A stretch of DNA of 64,000 nt from positions 109,208 through 173,207 of the forward strand of contig JAAYAW010000077.1 of assembly GCA_012719135.1 (NCBI GenBank). The letters run 5' to 3'. This DNA comes from Chloroflexota bacterium. GTDB taxonomy: Bacteria; Chloroflexota; Anaerolineae; UBA1429. Positions 56,332 through 64,000 of the stretch are shown one piece after another. Position numbers and translations under genes: made by a program. Under the pieces are notes generated by a model. The model did not search any database. It saw only the letters and a list, made by a program, of their open reading frames with translations, and had not been told where the DNA came from. How positions within the stretch are numbered: position 1 is the stretch's first letter; every line of letters begins with the position of its first letter.

Positions 56332-56334
56332 CTG

Positions 56335-56408
56335 GGTGAGCGGTGGGATTCGAACCCACGGTCTTCTGGGCCACAACCAGATGCCTTAACCACTCGGCTA
56401 CGCCCACC
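56335..56408 (-). tRNA. tRNA-His (anticodon GTG), with encoded G-1
   Basis: 74 nt including G-1 at 56408 that pairs with discriminator C at 56335, the identity feature of tRNA-His. Acceptor GTGGGCG/CGCTCAC with one G-U, anticodon loop TTGTGGC in stem TCTGG/CCAGA, T arm GTGGG-TTCGAAT-CCCAC. Confidence 0.96.
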
Positions 56409-56419
56409 ACGACGGCAGC

Positions 56420-56448
56420 ATTCTAGCACAACAGGGCACCGCTGCCAA
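56420..56448 (-). promoter_or_regulatory. promoter of tRNA-His
   Basis: Minus strand TTGGCA (56443-56448), 17 bp, TAGAAT (56420-56425). Confidence 0.72.
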
Positions 56449-56464
56449 CTGCAGCGCTCCGAGC

Positions 56465-57076
56465 CTAGCCTTGAGTCGTTGGCGCCTGCTCGATCGGGTC
56501 ATCGCGAACCTGGAGATACACTCGAACCATCCGGTGTAGGGCCGTGAGCACCGTGCCGATGGCCAGAATCCAGAGCACAGGGATGACCCACCCTGCGACC
56601 AACCCGATAACCAGGAGTAGTGTGCGTTCGACGCGGGTAAACAGGCCGTCTCGACAGCGGATGCCCAGTCCTTCGGCTCGCGCTCGCGCATAGCTCACCA
56701 GCAGGGAGCCAGCTAAGGCCACATATATCAGCAACTCGGGAGTCTGGCCCGGCTGGTGCAGATAGTACCACCCCAGTCCGATGAGGACGCCGGCCTCCGC
56801 GACCCGGTCCAGGCAGGAATCCAAGAAGGCGCCGAAGCGGGTTGCCCCGAATCGCTGTCTGGCCAGCGCACCATCAAAGGCATCCAAGACGGAGGTCGCC
56901 GCCAGCAAGATGCCGCCCAGCCTGAGATGCCCCGCTCCCAAAACGCCCCCCACGCCAAGCTGCAGCAGACAGCCCGCGATGGTCAGAGTGTTCGGATGCA
57001 CACCCAACCTCGCGAGAGATGCCACAATAGCGCTGATGATGCCGCCAAACACACGCCGGAGCCAATCGGTGAACAT
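56465..57076 (-). CDS. CDP-alcohol phosphatidyltransferase
   Basis: 203 residues from ATG 57076 (GGAAGGA upstream), about six membrane helices. The catalytic motif D-x2-D-G-x2-A-R-x8-G-x3-D-x3-D is present in LDAFDGALARQRFGATRFG and the following AFLDSCLDR. Members join a CDP-activated lipid with an alcohol (glycerol phosphate, inositol phosphate or other). The sequence does not fix the alcohol; bacterial phosphatidylinositol-phosphate synthases and PgsA are both of this length. Last gene of the glmU operon. Confidence 0.9.
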   Translation of the reverse strand: MFTDWLRRVFGGIISAIVASLARLGVHPNTLTIAGCLLQLGVGGVLGAGHLRLGGILLAATSVLDAFDGALARQRFGATRFGAFLDSCLDRVAEAGVLIGLGWYYLHQPGQTPELLIYVALAGSLLVSYARARAEGLGIRCRDGLFTRVERTLLLVIGLVAGWVIPVLWILAIGTVLTALHRMVRVYLQVRDDPIEQAPTTQG

Positions 57077-57129
57077 CCCTATCCTTCCCACCTCGGGTTC
57101 CCGTCGGGCAGGCACACTGCCACTGAACG

Positions 57130-60114
57130 CTAAAAGCCCTCCATCTGGCTGAGATCGATAATGCCGTCAGCCAGGGACCCAATCCCCTGCAGCAGAGCCA
57201 GCCGATTTCTACGCACCTCCAGATCCTCCGTCATCACCAGCACCTCATCGAAGAAGCGGGAGATGACGGGCGCCAGCTCAAGCAGCCCGTTCATGAACTC
57301 CTCGACCACGGGATTCGCGGATACCCGAGATTGGGCTCGCAGATAGGCCTGGTAGAGGGCGTGCGTCGCCTCTTCATTGATACGGCCAGCATCCACGGCC
57401 AGGCGTGACGGCAAGTCTCGCGTGATGCGGATGCAGCGCGCGTAGCTGTCCAACAGCGCATCCCAGTCCTCGCGGCCCAGCCAGGGGATCAGCGCATCAA
57501 GAGCCTCTCGGGCAGCATTGGGGTCATCTCCCTGTTCGGCAAGAACGGCCTGGACGGCGTCATAGGGATAACCGGCATCCCGGAGATACCCCTCGAGCCG
57601 TCGCACGATATAGTCCTGAACCGAGCGCAGCACGTCCTCATCAGCGTCTACCGGCAACTGCTCGGCTGCAGAAGAGATCGCCTGTGCGAGCGAGATCGTC
57701 AGCCGCTTCTCCACGAGGATCTGGATCACTCCCAGCGCGGATCTGCGCAAGCCCCATGGGTCGGCCGCCCCTGTCGGGCGGATGCCCACGGCGAAGAGCC
57801 CAACCAGGCTATCGAATCGGTCTGCGAGCCCGAGGACGGTACCTTCCTCGGCCGAAGGGAGCCGGTCGCCGGCGTATCGCGGCAGGTAGTGTTCCTCGAT
57901 GGCCTGAGCCACCGCCTCGGGCTCTCCCGAAAGCGTGGCATAGTGGCGTCCCATGATCCCCTGAAGAGAGGTGAACTCGACCACCAGCTGCGTAGCCAGA
58001 TCGTTCTTGCACAGCGCCGCAGCGCGGCTCGCTCCACGAGCGCTGTCCCCGGAAACCGCGAGCAACTCTGCGATCTCTGGTACGAGGCGCTCCAGCCGCC
58101 GGACCTTGTCTAGCACGGAGCCGAGTTGCTCCTGAAAAGTCAAAGTATCCAGACGAGGGGCTAACTCCTCCAACGGTGTGCGCGTGTCCGCCTGGTAGAA
58201 GAAGGAGGCATCCGCGTAGCGTGCAGCAAGGACCTCTTCATTCCCGGCCCGCACAGCATCCACGTCCAGATGTGCTCCGTTGGCAACGGCCACAAAGTAG
58301 GGCAGGAGCCGCCCGTCACGCAGCACGGGAAAGTAGCGCTGGTGCTTGTGCATGACGGCCAGCAGCACAGCGTCAGGCAGGCGCAGGTACGCCGGATCGA
58401 ACGCCCCAAGGATTGGAGCGGGGCTCTCGACCAGATTCGCCACTTCGCGTAACAGCTGAGGATCTCCACCCAGTGTCCCGTCCACGCTCCGCGCCAGTTC
58501 CTCCGCGGCCCGCGTGATGGCCTCTTCTCGCCCGAGCACGTCAAGCAGAACACCCTCTCTGAGCATCGCCGCCTCATACTCGCCGGCCATCTTCAGCGCG
58601 ATGGTGGGGGAGCCGGCGGGGCGGATGCCGCGGCTTTGCCGATCGCTCGATACCCCAGCGTACTCAAAGGGCACCACCTGATCGTCGAGCAGCGCCGTAA
58701 TCCAGCGAACCGGCCGCGAGAAGGGCGCCCCACTCTCGTTCCAGCGCATACTCTTTGGGAACCGAAGGCCCGAGATCACGCGTGGCAGCAACTCGGCAAG
58801 AACCGCCGCGGCTCCACGTCCCTTCTCTACCGTCATAGCGACGACATAGGGCTTGCCGTCATAGTCCCGGCGTTCGAGCGTGGCCACATCCACACCGCGG
58901 CTGCGTGCAAACCCGAGCGCGGCCTTTGTCGGCGCCCCGGTAGAGTCATAGGCGATGTTCGCCGCCGGGCCCCTGGCCACCAGTTCGACATCTTCCTGGC
59001 TCGCGGCCAGCCCCGTGACACGCACCGCCAGGCGCCGTGGCGTCCCCTGGACTCGCAGCTCTCCAAACGGAAGCCGAACGCCGGCCAGCCCATCCTGCAT
59101 GGCGCTCGCTAGTTGCTCGAGGGCTGCATCGAGATCTGCCACGGGCAGTTCTTCGACGCCGATCTCAAGAAGGAGTTCTCTGGGCGCGTCTCCCGCTGGC
59201 TCAGCCACAGGTCGCAGAGCAGGCGTGGAAGCAGCGGCCACAGAAAAGGTCCCGATGAGCGGATAGCCCATGCTTTCCCGCTGAGCGACCGTCAACTGCG
59301 CGACGCTGCGCGCGAGATCGCGCATACGGACGAAATACCGGGCCCGCTCAGTCACGCCGATAGCTCCGCGCGCATCCAGCACGTTAAAAATGTGCGAGCA
59401 CTTGAGCACATAGTCATGAGCGGGGAGCACAAGCTCCCGCGCCAGAGCGTTCTGCGCCTCGGCTTCGCAGAGATCGTACATTTGGCGCAGATTATCGACG
59501 TTCGCCACCTCAAAGTTGTAGGTGCAGTGCTCGATCTCCCCCTGCAGGAGCATGTGGCCGTACGTCACATCCTCGTGCCAACGGATATCCGCAAAAGCCT
59601 TTACGCCCTGCAGCACCATGACGATACGTTCCAGCCCATAGGTGATCTCCACAGAGACGGGGTCGAGATCCAGCCCACCGGCCTGCTGGAAATAGGTGAA
59701 CTGGGTGATTTCCTGCCCGTCCAGCCAAACCTCCCAGCCCAGGCCCCAGGCACCCAGCGCAGGAGACTCCCAGTTGTCCTCTACGAAACGGATGTCGTGC
59801 ACCGCGGGGTCGATCCCCAGGGCACGCAGGCTGTCCAGATAGAGCTCCTGAGGATTCCCCGGATCCGGCTTGAGGATCACCTGATACTGATAGAATTGCT
59901 GCATCCGGTTGGGATTCTCACCATAGCGACCATCGTCCGGGCGAATGGAAGGCTCCACATAGGCGACCTTCCACGGTTCTGGCCCCAACACACGCAGCAC
60001 GGTGGCGGGGTTCATCGTTCCCGCTCCAACCTGCACGTTGTAGGGTTGCCAGATCAAGCAGCCCTGGCTGGACCAGAACTCCTCCAGACGCATGATCACT
60101 TGCTGAAAGTCCAT
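57130..60114 (-). CDS. glyQS: glycyl-tRNA synthetase, fused alpha and beta chains
   Basis: 994 residues from ATG 60114 with GGGGAG 6 nt upstream. Residues 1 to about 290 are the complete alpha chain ([60 protein letters not shown]); from about 303 the beta chain begins ([20 protein letters not shown]) and ends with the DALR-type helical domain ([17 protein letters not shown]). In most bacteria glyQ and glyS are separate; fused forms are known in Chlamydia and scattered lineages. It charges tRNA-Gly; a tRNA-Gly(GCC) gene lies at 36861. Confidence 0.96.
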   Translation of the reverse strand: MDFQQVIMRLEEFWSSQGCLIWQPYNVQVGAGTMNPATVLRVLGPEPWKVAYVEPSIRPDDGRYGENPNRMQQFYQYQVILKPDPGNPQELYLDSLRALGIDPAVHDIRFVEDNWESPALGAWGLGWEVWLDGQEITQFTYFQQAGGLDLDPVSVEITYGLERIVMVLQGVKAFADIRWHEDVTYGHMLLQGEIEHCTYNFEVANVDNLRQMYDLCEAEAQNALARELVLPAHDYVLKCSHIFNVLDARGAIGVTERARYFVRMRDLARSVAQLTVAQRESMGYPLIGTFSVAAASTPALRPVAEPAGDAPRELLLEIGVEELPVADLDAALEQLASAMQDGLAGVRLPFGELRVQGTPRRLAVRVTGLAASQEDVELVARGPAANIAYDSTGAPTKAALGFARSRGVDVATLERRDYDGKPYVVAMTVEKGRGAAAVLAELLPRVISGLRFPKSMRWNESGAPFSRPVRWITALLDDQVVPFEYAGVSSDRQSRGIRPAGSPTIALKMAGEYEAAMLREGVLLDVLGREEAITRAAEELARSVDGTLGGDPQLLREVANLVESPAPILGAFDPAYLRLPDAVLLAVMHKHQRYFPVLRDGRLLPYFVAVANGAHLDVDAVRAGNEEVLAARYADASFFYQADTRTPLEELAPRLDTLTFQEQLGSVLDKVRRLERLVPEIAELLAVSGDSARGASRAAALCKNDLATQLVVEFTSLQGIMGRHYATLSGEPEAVAQAIEEHYLPRYAGDRLPSAEEGTVLGLADRFDSLVGLFAVGIRPTGAADPWGLRRSALGVIQILVEKRLTISLAQAISSAAEQLPVDADEDVLRSVQDYIVRRLEGYLRDAGYPYDAVQAVLAEQGDDPNAAREALDALIPWLGREDWDALLDSYARCIRITRDLPSRLAVDAGRINEEATHALYQAYLRAQSRVSANPVVEEFMNGLLELAPVISRFFDEVLVMTEDLEVRRNRLALLQGIGSLADGIIDLSQMEGF

Positions 60115-60154
60115 ACCTCTCTCCCCTCGGCCGAACCTGAAATATCGTCCGAAT

Positions 60155-60991
60155 CTATGCGGAATCAGGCTGATCGTCAAACACCGGTGGCTTGGCGGAA
60201 CCCTCTGGTTTCTGGCGCGACGCCTCTCGCATCGCCAGTTCCGAGCGCAGCCGTCTCAGAAAGGCGGTGGACTTGAGCTCGCGCTCCAGCGTGTACTGGA
60301 GCACCGCATGCATGAGCGTCTCGATCTCCCGTTGAGAGGACTCGCGCAGCGATAGCATGCCCACACTCGCCATATCGCGAGAGTCGAGATAGCGGAGCAC
60401 CTTCTGCGCAGACAGGCTCACGGGCCGCGCACCCGGAATCTGCATACCACAGCGTGGGCAGGCTAGTCCTCCCTGGGCCAGGTCAAAGTAGTTCGTCTCA
60501 GCCTGCAGGTCGCCTTCGCAGACCACGCAGCGGTGAAGGGAAGGGGCGTACCCTGTCTGCCTGAGCAGTGACAGCTCAAAGTACCGGCACCAGAGTCGCA
60601 GGTCATCGCCCGTGGAAAACCATCGCAGTGCGCTGACCAGCAGATCGTAAAGATCAGAGCTGCCTTCGTCCTCCGGGACAAACCGGTCAACGAGCTCGGC
60701 GGCGTAACAGGCGTAGGTAAACCGGAGCAGATCGTGCCAGAGTTCCTCGAACACCTCCAGAGCCTGAGCCTGTGTCACCAGATCCATGTTGCGCCCCTGG
60801 GCCAACATGATCTCCGCCCGATTGAACAGGCCGAGGTGGCCGGTCTTGCGGCTGGTGGGCCGGCGGACACCCTTGGCCATCACCGTGACCTTGCCACCGG
60901 GGGTCAGGAGTGTCAGGATGCGATCGGCTTCGGCATAGTCCCGTTCACGCAGCACAATCGCTTCGGTCCGACGAACGCGGGGTCTGGGCAA
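60155..60991 (-). CDS. recO: DNA repair protein RecO
   Basis: 278 residues from TTG 60991, set by GGGGAGGG 4 nt upstream; the frame to 61060 overlaps deoC. N-terminal OB fold ([38 protein letters not shown]), helical domain, and a zinc finger with Cys pairs CVVC and CPRC. It loads RecA on SSB-coated DNA with RecR. 10 nt after deoC and 40 nt before glyQS in a packed operon. The C-terminal tail after about residue 258 is polar and likely disordered. Confidence 0.93.
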   Translation of the reverse strand: MPRPRVRRTEAIVLRERDYAEADRILTLLTPGGKVTVMAKGVRRPTSRKTGHLGLFNRAEIMLAQGRNMDLVTQAQALEVFEELWHDLLRFTYACYAAELVDRFVPEDEGSSDLYDLLVSALRWFSTGDDLRLWCRYFELSLLRQTGYAPSLHRCVVCEGDLQAETNYFDLAQGGLACPRCGMQIPGARPVSLSAQKVLRYLDSRDMASVGMLSLRESSQREIETLMHAVLQYTLERELKSTAFLRRLRSELAMREASRQKPEGSAKPPVFDDQPDSA

Positions 60992-61001
60992 GAGCCCTCC
61001 C

Positions 61002-61769
61002 CTACAGGCTGGCGCCGGCGAGGATATGCCGGCCCGCACTTGCACCGATGCGGGTAGCACCGGCCCCGATCATGGTCATAGCGTCAGCGTAGGTGCGGAT
61101 TCCGCCCGCCGCCTTTACGCCGAGATCCGGGCCCACCACGTGCCTCATGAGAGCCACGTCTGTTGCCGTCGCTCCACCCGAGCTAAAGCCCGTGGACGTC
61201 TTGGCATAGTCCGCGCCTGCCGCGACGAGCGTGAGGCAGGCCGTTGCCTTTTCGGCATCGGTCAACAGACAAGCTTCTATGATGACCTTGAGCCTGGCCC
61301 CTCCCGCGTGGCAAACCTCAGCCACCGCGGCAATATCGCCGTAGACCTCGTCCACCAGACCAGCCTTCAGGAGCCCGATGGCCATGACCATATCGATCTC
61401 GTTCGCTCCGGCCTCCACCGCCAGACGGGCTTCGGCGACCTTGGCAGCCGTCACCATCGCTCCCAGCGGAAAGCCAACCGTGGAGCCGACCGCCACGCCC
61501 GTACCGGCCAACTCTCGAGCGCAGAGCGCCACCTGCGAGGAATTCACGCACACCGAGGCAAAGTGTGACTCGGCTGCTTCCGCACACAACTGCGCAATCG
61601 CCCCCGGCGTTGCATCAGCCTTTAGCAACGTGTGGTCGATGTACCCGGCCAGATCCCGAGGGCTCATCGGCTGGGCAGCAGCAAGTTCGCCGGGGCCGGC
61701 CCAGGCATTTGCGACCGCCTGCCCACGCTCAAGCATCTCTTCGGCCCAGCGAGTATCCTTTCTGTTCAT
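61002..61769 (-). CDS. deoC: deoxyribose-phosphate aldolase
   Basis: 255 residues. IDHTLLKADATP near the N-terminus, EIDMVMAIGLLKAG, the Asp/Lys pair in RLKVIIEACLL and the Schiff-base Lys in YAKTSTGFSSGGAT, then VKAAGGIRTYADAM. It splits 2-deoxyribose-5-phosphate into glyceraldehyde-3-phosphate and acetaldehyde. With cdd just upstream it forms a deoxynucleoside salvage pair. Confidence 0.96.
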   Translation of the reverse strand: MNRKDTRWAEEMLERGQAVANAWAGPGELAAAQPMSPRDLAGYIDHTLLKADATPGAIAQLCAEAAESHFASVCVNSSQVALCARELAGTGVAVGSTVGFPLGAMVTAAKVAEARLAVEAGANEIDMVMAIGLLKAGLVDEVYGDIAAVAEVCHAGGARLKVIIEACLLTDAEKATACLTLVAAGADYAKTSTGFSSGGATATDVALMRHVVGPDLGVKAAGGIRTYADAMTMIGAGATRIGASAGRHILAGASL

Positions 61770-61797
61770 GGCAACCTCCCGTCACCCAGGGACATGA

Positions 61798-62232
61798 TCA
61801 CTGGTCCGTCTCGGCATAGCTCACTCGTGGAAACGCATCTGGCAACAAGGCAGCCAATGAGGTCATCCAGACACGCCCTTGCGTATCCGCGACCAGGATG
61901 GGAAGATCGGCCGCAAACTCAGAAAGCACCTGACGGCACGCTCCGCAGGGTGTGGCCCCCGTCTCAGTGATCAGGGCCAGCGCATCCAGAGTCTGTTCGG
62001 ACTCAAAGATCGCCTTCCACACGGCCACGCGCTCGGCACACACAGTGAGACCGCTGGATGCGTTCTCGATGTTCGCCCCAGTGTATATCCGGCCGCTTCC
62101 ACCACGAACTGCCGCACCGACGGCAAAGCGGGAGTATGGGGTATAGGCCCGCCCGCGCGCCTCTTGGGCCGCAGCCAGAAGCGATCGCCAGGCGTCATCC
62201 AGACCACCCAGGGAGACCGGCTCAGCGTTCAT
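61798..62232 (-). CDS. cdd: cytidine deaminase
   Basis: 144 residues from ATG 62232, which overlaps the glmU end by 11 nt. Zinc site: CAE in GLTVCAERVAVWKA and the PCGAC pair in TPCGACRQVLSEF, the all-cysteine tetrameric form. N-terminal YTPYSRFAVGAAV and NIENASSGL bind the nucleoside. Converts (deoxy)cytidine to (deoxy)uridine. Confidence 0.95.
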   Translation of the reverse strand: MNAEPVSLGGLDDAWRSLLAAAQEARGRAYTPYSRFAVGAAVRGGSGRIYTGANIENASSGLTVCAERVAVWKAIFESEQTLDALALITETGATPCGACRQVLSEFAADLPILVADTQGRVWMTSLAALLPDAFPRVSYAETDQ

Positions 62233-63586
62233 CTGCACTCGAGACCTTTCTGGGCCTGGCCGGAACACCATAGGCCAGTGCGCCCTCATCCACATCGTGG
62301 GTAACAACCGACCCGGCTCCGATCCGTGCCCCCGGCCCTACGCGAACTGGCGCCACCAGCATGGTGCCGCTCCCGATAAAGGCCCCCGCCCCGATGGTGG
62401 TGGTATGTTTGAGAATGCCGTCATAGTTGCACGTGATGGTTCCCGCTCCGATGTTCACATCCTCTCCAACCCTGGCGTTGCCCACGTAGGAAAAGTGACC
62501 CATTTTGGTCCCTGGAGCCAGGTAGGCATCCTTGACTTCGCCAAAGTTGCCCATGTGCACACCTTCGCCCAGATGAGCCTTGGGCCGCAGATGCCCAAAG
62601 GGCCCGATCTCTGAGGCCTCATCCATACGGGCCTCCTCAAGGACCGAGGCCAACACAAAGCCCCTGTCTCCGACCACCGAATCTCGAATCAGCGCATTGG
62701 GCCCAATCCGAGCATTGCGACCTATGACGGTCTGCCCCTCCAAGGCGGTATTGGGATAGATCACCGTGTCCTGGCCAATCTGAACCGTCGCGTCGATGTA
62801 GGTCGTCGCCGGATCCATCAGCGTGACCCCTTCCAGCATCCAATGCTCGCATACCCGCTGTCGCATGACGCGCTCCGCCGCCGCAAGATGCATCCGGTTG
62901 TTGATCCCGATAACCTCTGACACATCATCGATTGTCACCGACGAAACACGCCGGCCATCCGCAGTTGCCAGCGCAACCATATCCGTGAGATAGTATTCGT
63001 TCTTTGGTGGCGTTACCGGCACATCAGTCAGGCGGCCCCACAACCACTCGGCATCAAAGCAGTACACACCGCAATTGAGCTCCGTGAGAGAGAGCACCTC
63101 CGCATCCGCAACGGCCTCCTCAACGATCGCGCGGATACACCCGTCCTCATCTCGCACCACCCGCCCGAATCCCATAGAGTCCGCCGATCGGACCGATAGC
63201 AGCGTGATCGCCGGCCGGAGCTCGCGATGCACAGAGACGAGATGCTGCAGGGTTTCTAGCCGCAAGGTCGGCATATCGCCGTACAGGCAGAGAACCACGT
63301 CGCAGCGGCCTTGCAGGCTGGCGGCAGCTTGCAGGAGCGCGTGCCCCGTTCCCTTACGCTCGGCCTGGATCGCACACACCGCACGCTCGCCCACCAGATC
63401 CTGCACCGCATCGCCATCGTTGCCGATGACCACGGCTACCGGATCAGCCCCGAGGGCTCGCGCATGCTCCAACGGCCAGAGCACCATCGGCACACCACAC
63501 ACCGGATGCAGCACTTTATTGGTGTCTGACCGCATCCGCGTACCCTGCCCTGCTGCCAGGATAGCAACACCGAGACGCTCCGCCAC
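62222..63586 (-). CDS. glmU: bifunctional UDP-GlcNAc pyrophosphorylase / glucosamine-1-phosphate acetyltransferase
   Basis: 454 residues from GTG 63586 (GGAGG 6 nt upstream; the frame to 63808 runs through a tRNA gene). Uridyltransferase domain: AILAAGQGTRMRSDTNKVLH, GTGHALLQAA, LYGDMPTL, GVYCFDAEWLW. After about residue 245 the left-handed beta-helix with hexapeptide repeats: FGHLRPKAHLGEGVHMGNFG, KMGHFSYVGNARVGEDVNIG, NYDGILKHTTTIGAGAFIGS. It makes UDP-GlcNAc for peptidoglycan. First gene of the operon ending with the CDP-alcohol transferase. Confidence 0.96.
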   Translation of the reverse strand: MAERLGVAILAAGQGTRMRSDTNKVLHPVCGVPMVLWPLEHARALGADPVAVVIGNDGDAVQDLVGERAVCAIQAERKGTGHALLQAAASLQGRCDVVLCLYGDMPTLRLETLQHLVSVHRELRPAITLLSVRSADSMGFGRVVRDEDGCIRAIVEEAVADAEVLSLTELNCGVYCFDAEWLWGRLTDVPVTPPKNEYYLTDMVALATADGRRVSSVTIDDVSEVIGINNRMHLAAAERVMRQRVCEHWMLEGVTLMDPATTYIDATVQIGQDTVIYPNTALEGQTVIGRNARIGPNALIRDSVVGDRGFVLASVLEEARMDEASEIGPFGHLRPKAHLGEGVHMGNFGEVKDAYLAPGTKMGHFSYVGNARVGEDVNIGAGTITCNYDGILKHTTTIGAGAFIGSGTMLVAPVRVGPGARIGAGSVVTHDVDEGALAYGVPARPRKVSSADER

Positions 63587-63630
63587 GACCAGCCTCCTCA
63601 GCTTCCTGATACACACTCGGTCCAAGTCCG

Positions 63631-63659
63631 ATTCTAGGTCTCCATCGAGGCCCTGTCCA
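63631..63659 (-). promoter_or_regulatory. promoter of the glmU operon
   Basis: Minus strand TGGACA (63654-63659), 17 bp, TAGAAT (63631-63636). Start point near 63624, leader of about 38 nt. Confidence 0.68.
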
Positions 63660-63690
63660 GCCTCGCCTGAGTGTACCCTTTCCCTAACGA

Positions 63691-63719
63691 ACAAGAGGCC
63701 GGCAATGCCGGCCTCTTGT
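63691..63719 (-). terminator. terminator of tRNA-Gln
   Basis: Perfect 14-bp repeat (63691-63704 / 63706-63719) around a single A, 16 nt after the tRNA on the minus strand. Confidence 0.78.
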
Positions 63720-63735
63720 CTCTTCCGTACACAAG

Positions 63736-63807
63736 CTGGGGCGGAAGGATTCGAACCTCCGAATAGCGGCTCCAAAGGCCGCTGCCTTACCGCTTGGCGA
63801 CGCCCCA
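63736..63807 (-). tRNA. tRNA-Gln (anticodon TTG)
   Basis: 72 nt. Acceptor TGGGGCG/CGCCCCA beginning with T as in E. coli tRNA-Gln, discriminator G, D arm GCCAAGCGGTAAGGC, anticodon loop CTTTGGA in stem GCGGC/GCCGC, T arm GGAGG-TTCGAAT-CCTTC. Confidence 0.96.
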
Positions 63808-63817
63808 TCCTCTATGG

Positions 63818-63846
63818 ATTCTAGCACACCCGTCTTCCGCCAGCAA
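63818..63846 (-). promoter_or_regulatory. putative promoter of tRNA-Gln
   Basis: Minus strand TTGCTG (63841-63846), 17 bp, TAGAAT (63818-63823). Confidence 0.5.
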
Positions 63847-63894
63847 ACACTCGCCAGCCCAGCACTCGGTTCCCTTTCCGCGTCGCGGCCCTGC

Positions 63895-63924
63895 AAACAA
63901 AAAAGAGCACCGCGCATGCGGTGC
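63895..63924 (-). terminator. intrinsic terminator of the rRNA operon
   Basis: On the minus strand GCACCGC-ATGC-GCGGTGC (63907-63924) followed by TCTTTTTTG: a compact GC stem with a true U-tract, about 30 nt after the 5S end. Confidence 0.9.
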
Positions 63925-63955
63925 CATTTGAGGTTTGAGGCAATAGAAAAGGGTT

Positions 63956-64000
63956 CCTTGGCAATGACCTACTCTCCCATCCCGTTACCAGGAAAGTACC
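63956..64000 (-). rRNA. 5S rRNA, 3' end (partial)
   Basis: The minus strand reads GGTACTTTCCTGGTAACGGG, then ATGGGAGAGTAGGTCATTGCCAAGG, the 3' third of bacterial 5S rRNA (GGGAGAGTAGGTCGxTGCCAAG). The rest, and probably 23S and 16S, lies beyond the right edge. Confidence 0.92.

Noticed and set aside
59113..60276. 387-codon open frame on the plus strand
   Set aside because: Antisense to glyQS; no motif; the glyQS domains are complete on the minus strand.

Overview
The window is dense, GC-rich bacterial chromosome with no phage, IS element or CRISPR array that I can recognise. It most likely comes from Chloroflexota (Anaerolineae-like). Evidence: an FMN-riboswitch-controlled RibX/RibY riboflavin ABC system of the kind described in Chloroflexus, a class A penicillin-binding protein with a long Thr/Pro tail, a fused alpha-beta glycyl-tRNA synthetase, and frequent GTG/TTG starts. 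This assignment is inference; no 16S gene lies in the window.

Layout. 1-4 kb: start of an alpha-glucan phosphorylase, a GH2 glycosidase and a protein disulfide oxidoreductase (minus). 4-9.4 kb: HAD phosphatase, ABC-F ATPase, class A PBP (plus, behind an exact-consensus promoter). 9.4-13.2 kb: LysM/M23 peptidase, rho and a lipid/diacylglycerol kinase (minus). 13.2-17.5 kb: amidohydrolase and ThpR, then the FMN riboswitch with ribX, ribY and an ATPase gene. 17.5-22 kb: two tandem MFS paralogues, an MDR alcohol dehydrogenase and a small membrane/coiled-coil protein. 22-25.4 kb: orphan response regulator, a highly structured intergenic RNA region, fchA-folD and a YhfC-like membrane protein. 26-29.5 kb: a BNR-repeat protein and a divergent GroEL paralogue. 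29.6-29.9 kb: a SelW-type selenoprotein gene with an in-frame UGA. 30-34.4 kb: homoserine dehydrogenase, mutY, aspA and a YgjP-type metalloprotease. 34.5-37.4 kb: tRNA-Leu, peptide-binding protein, secG, tRNA-Phe/Gly/Cys and rpsT. 37.5-41.3 kb: methyltransferase, RACo-like ferredoxin/ASKHA activator and gap. 41.4-47.8 kb: FemAB transferase and a surface-glycan cluster (epimerase, O-antigen ligase, GtrA, glycosyltransferase, aminotransferase). 47.8-51.2 kb: tilS, rlmI-like, hpt. 51.3-55.9 kb: sulfatase facing a full-length LacZ. 56.3-63.6 kb: tRNA-His and a six-gene operon glmU-cdd-deoC-recO-glyQS-CDP-alcohol transferase. The right edge holds tRNA-Gln and the 3' end of a 5S rRNA gene on the minus strand, so an rRNA operon lies just outside.

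Functional picture: a saccharolytic, probably anaerobic heterotroph (GH2 enzymes, LacZ, sulfatase, phosphorylase, GAPDH) with folate C1 enzymes and a corrinoid-activator homologue, salvage enzymes, and selenocysteine use. The best leads are the unannotatable SelW selenoprotein (29700-29939), the competing-hairpin RNA at 22890-23010, a FolD lacking its catalytic lysine next to FchA, and a GroEL paralogue lacking the ATP-hydrolysis aspartate. Promoters are easy to read here: several are exact TTGACA-N17-TATAAT. All motif alignments were made by eye; no database search was run.
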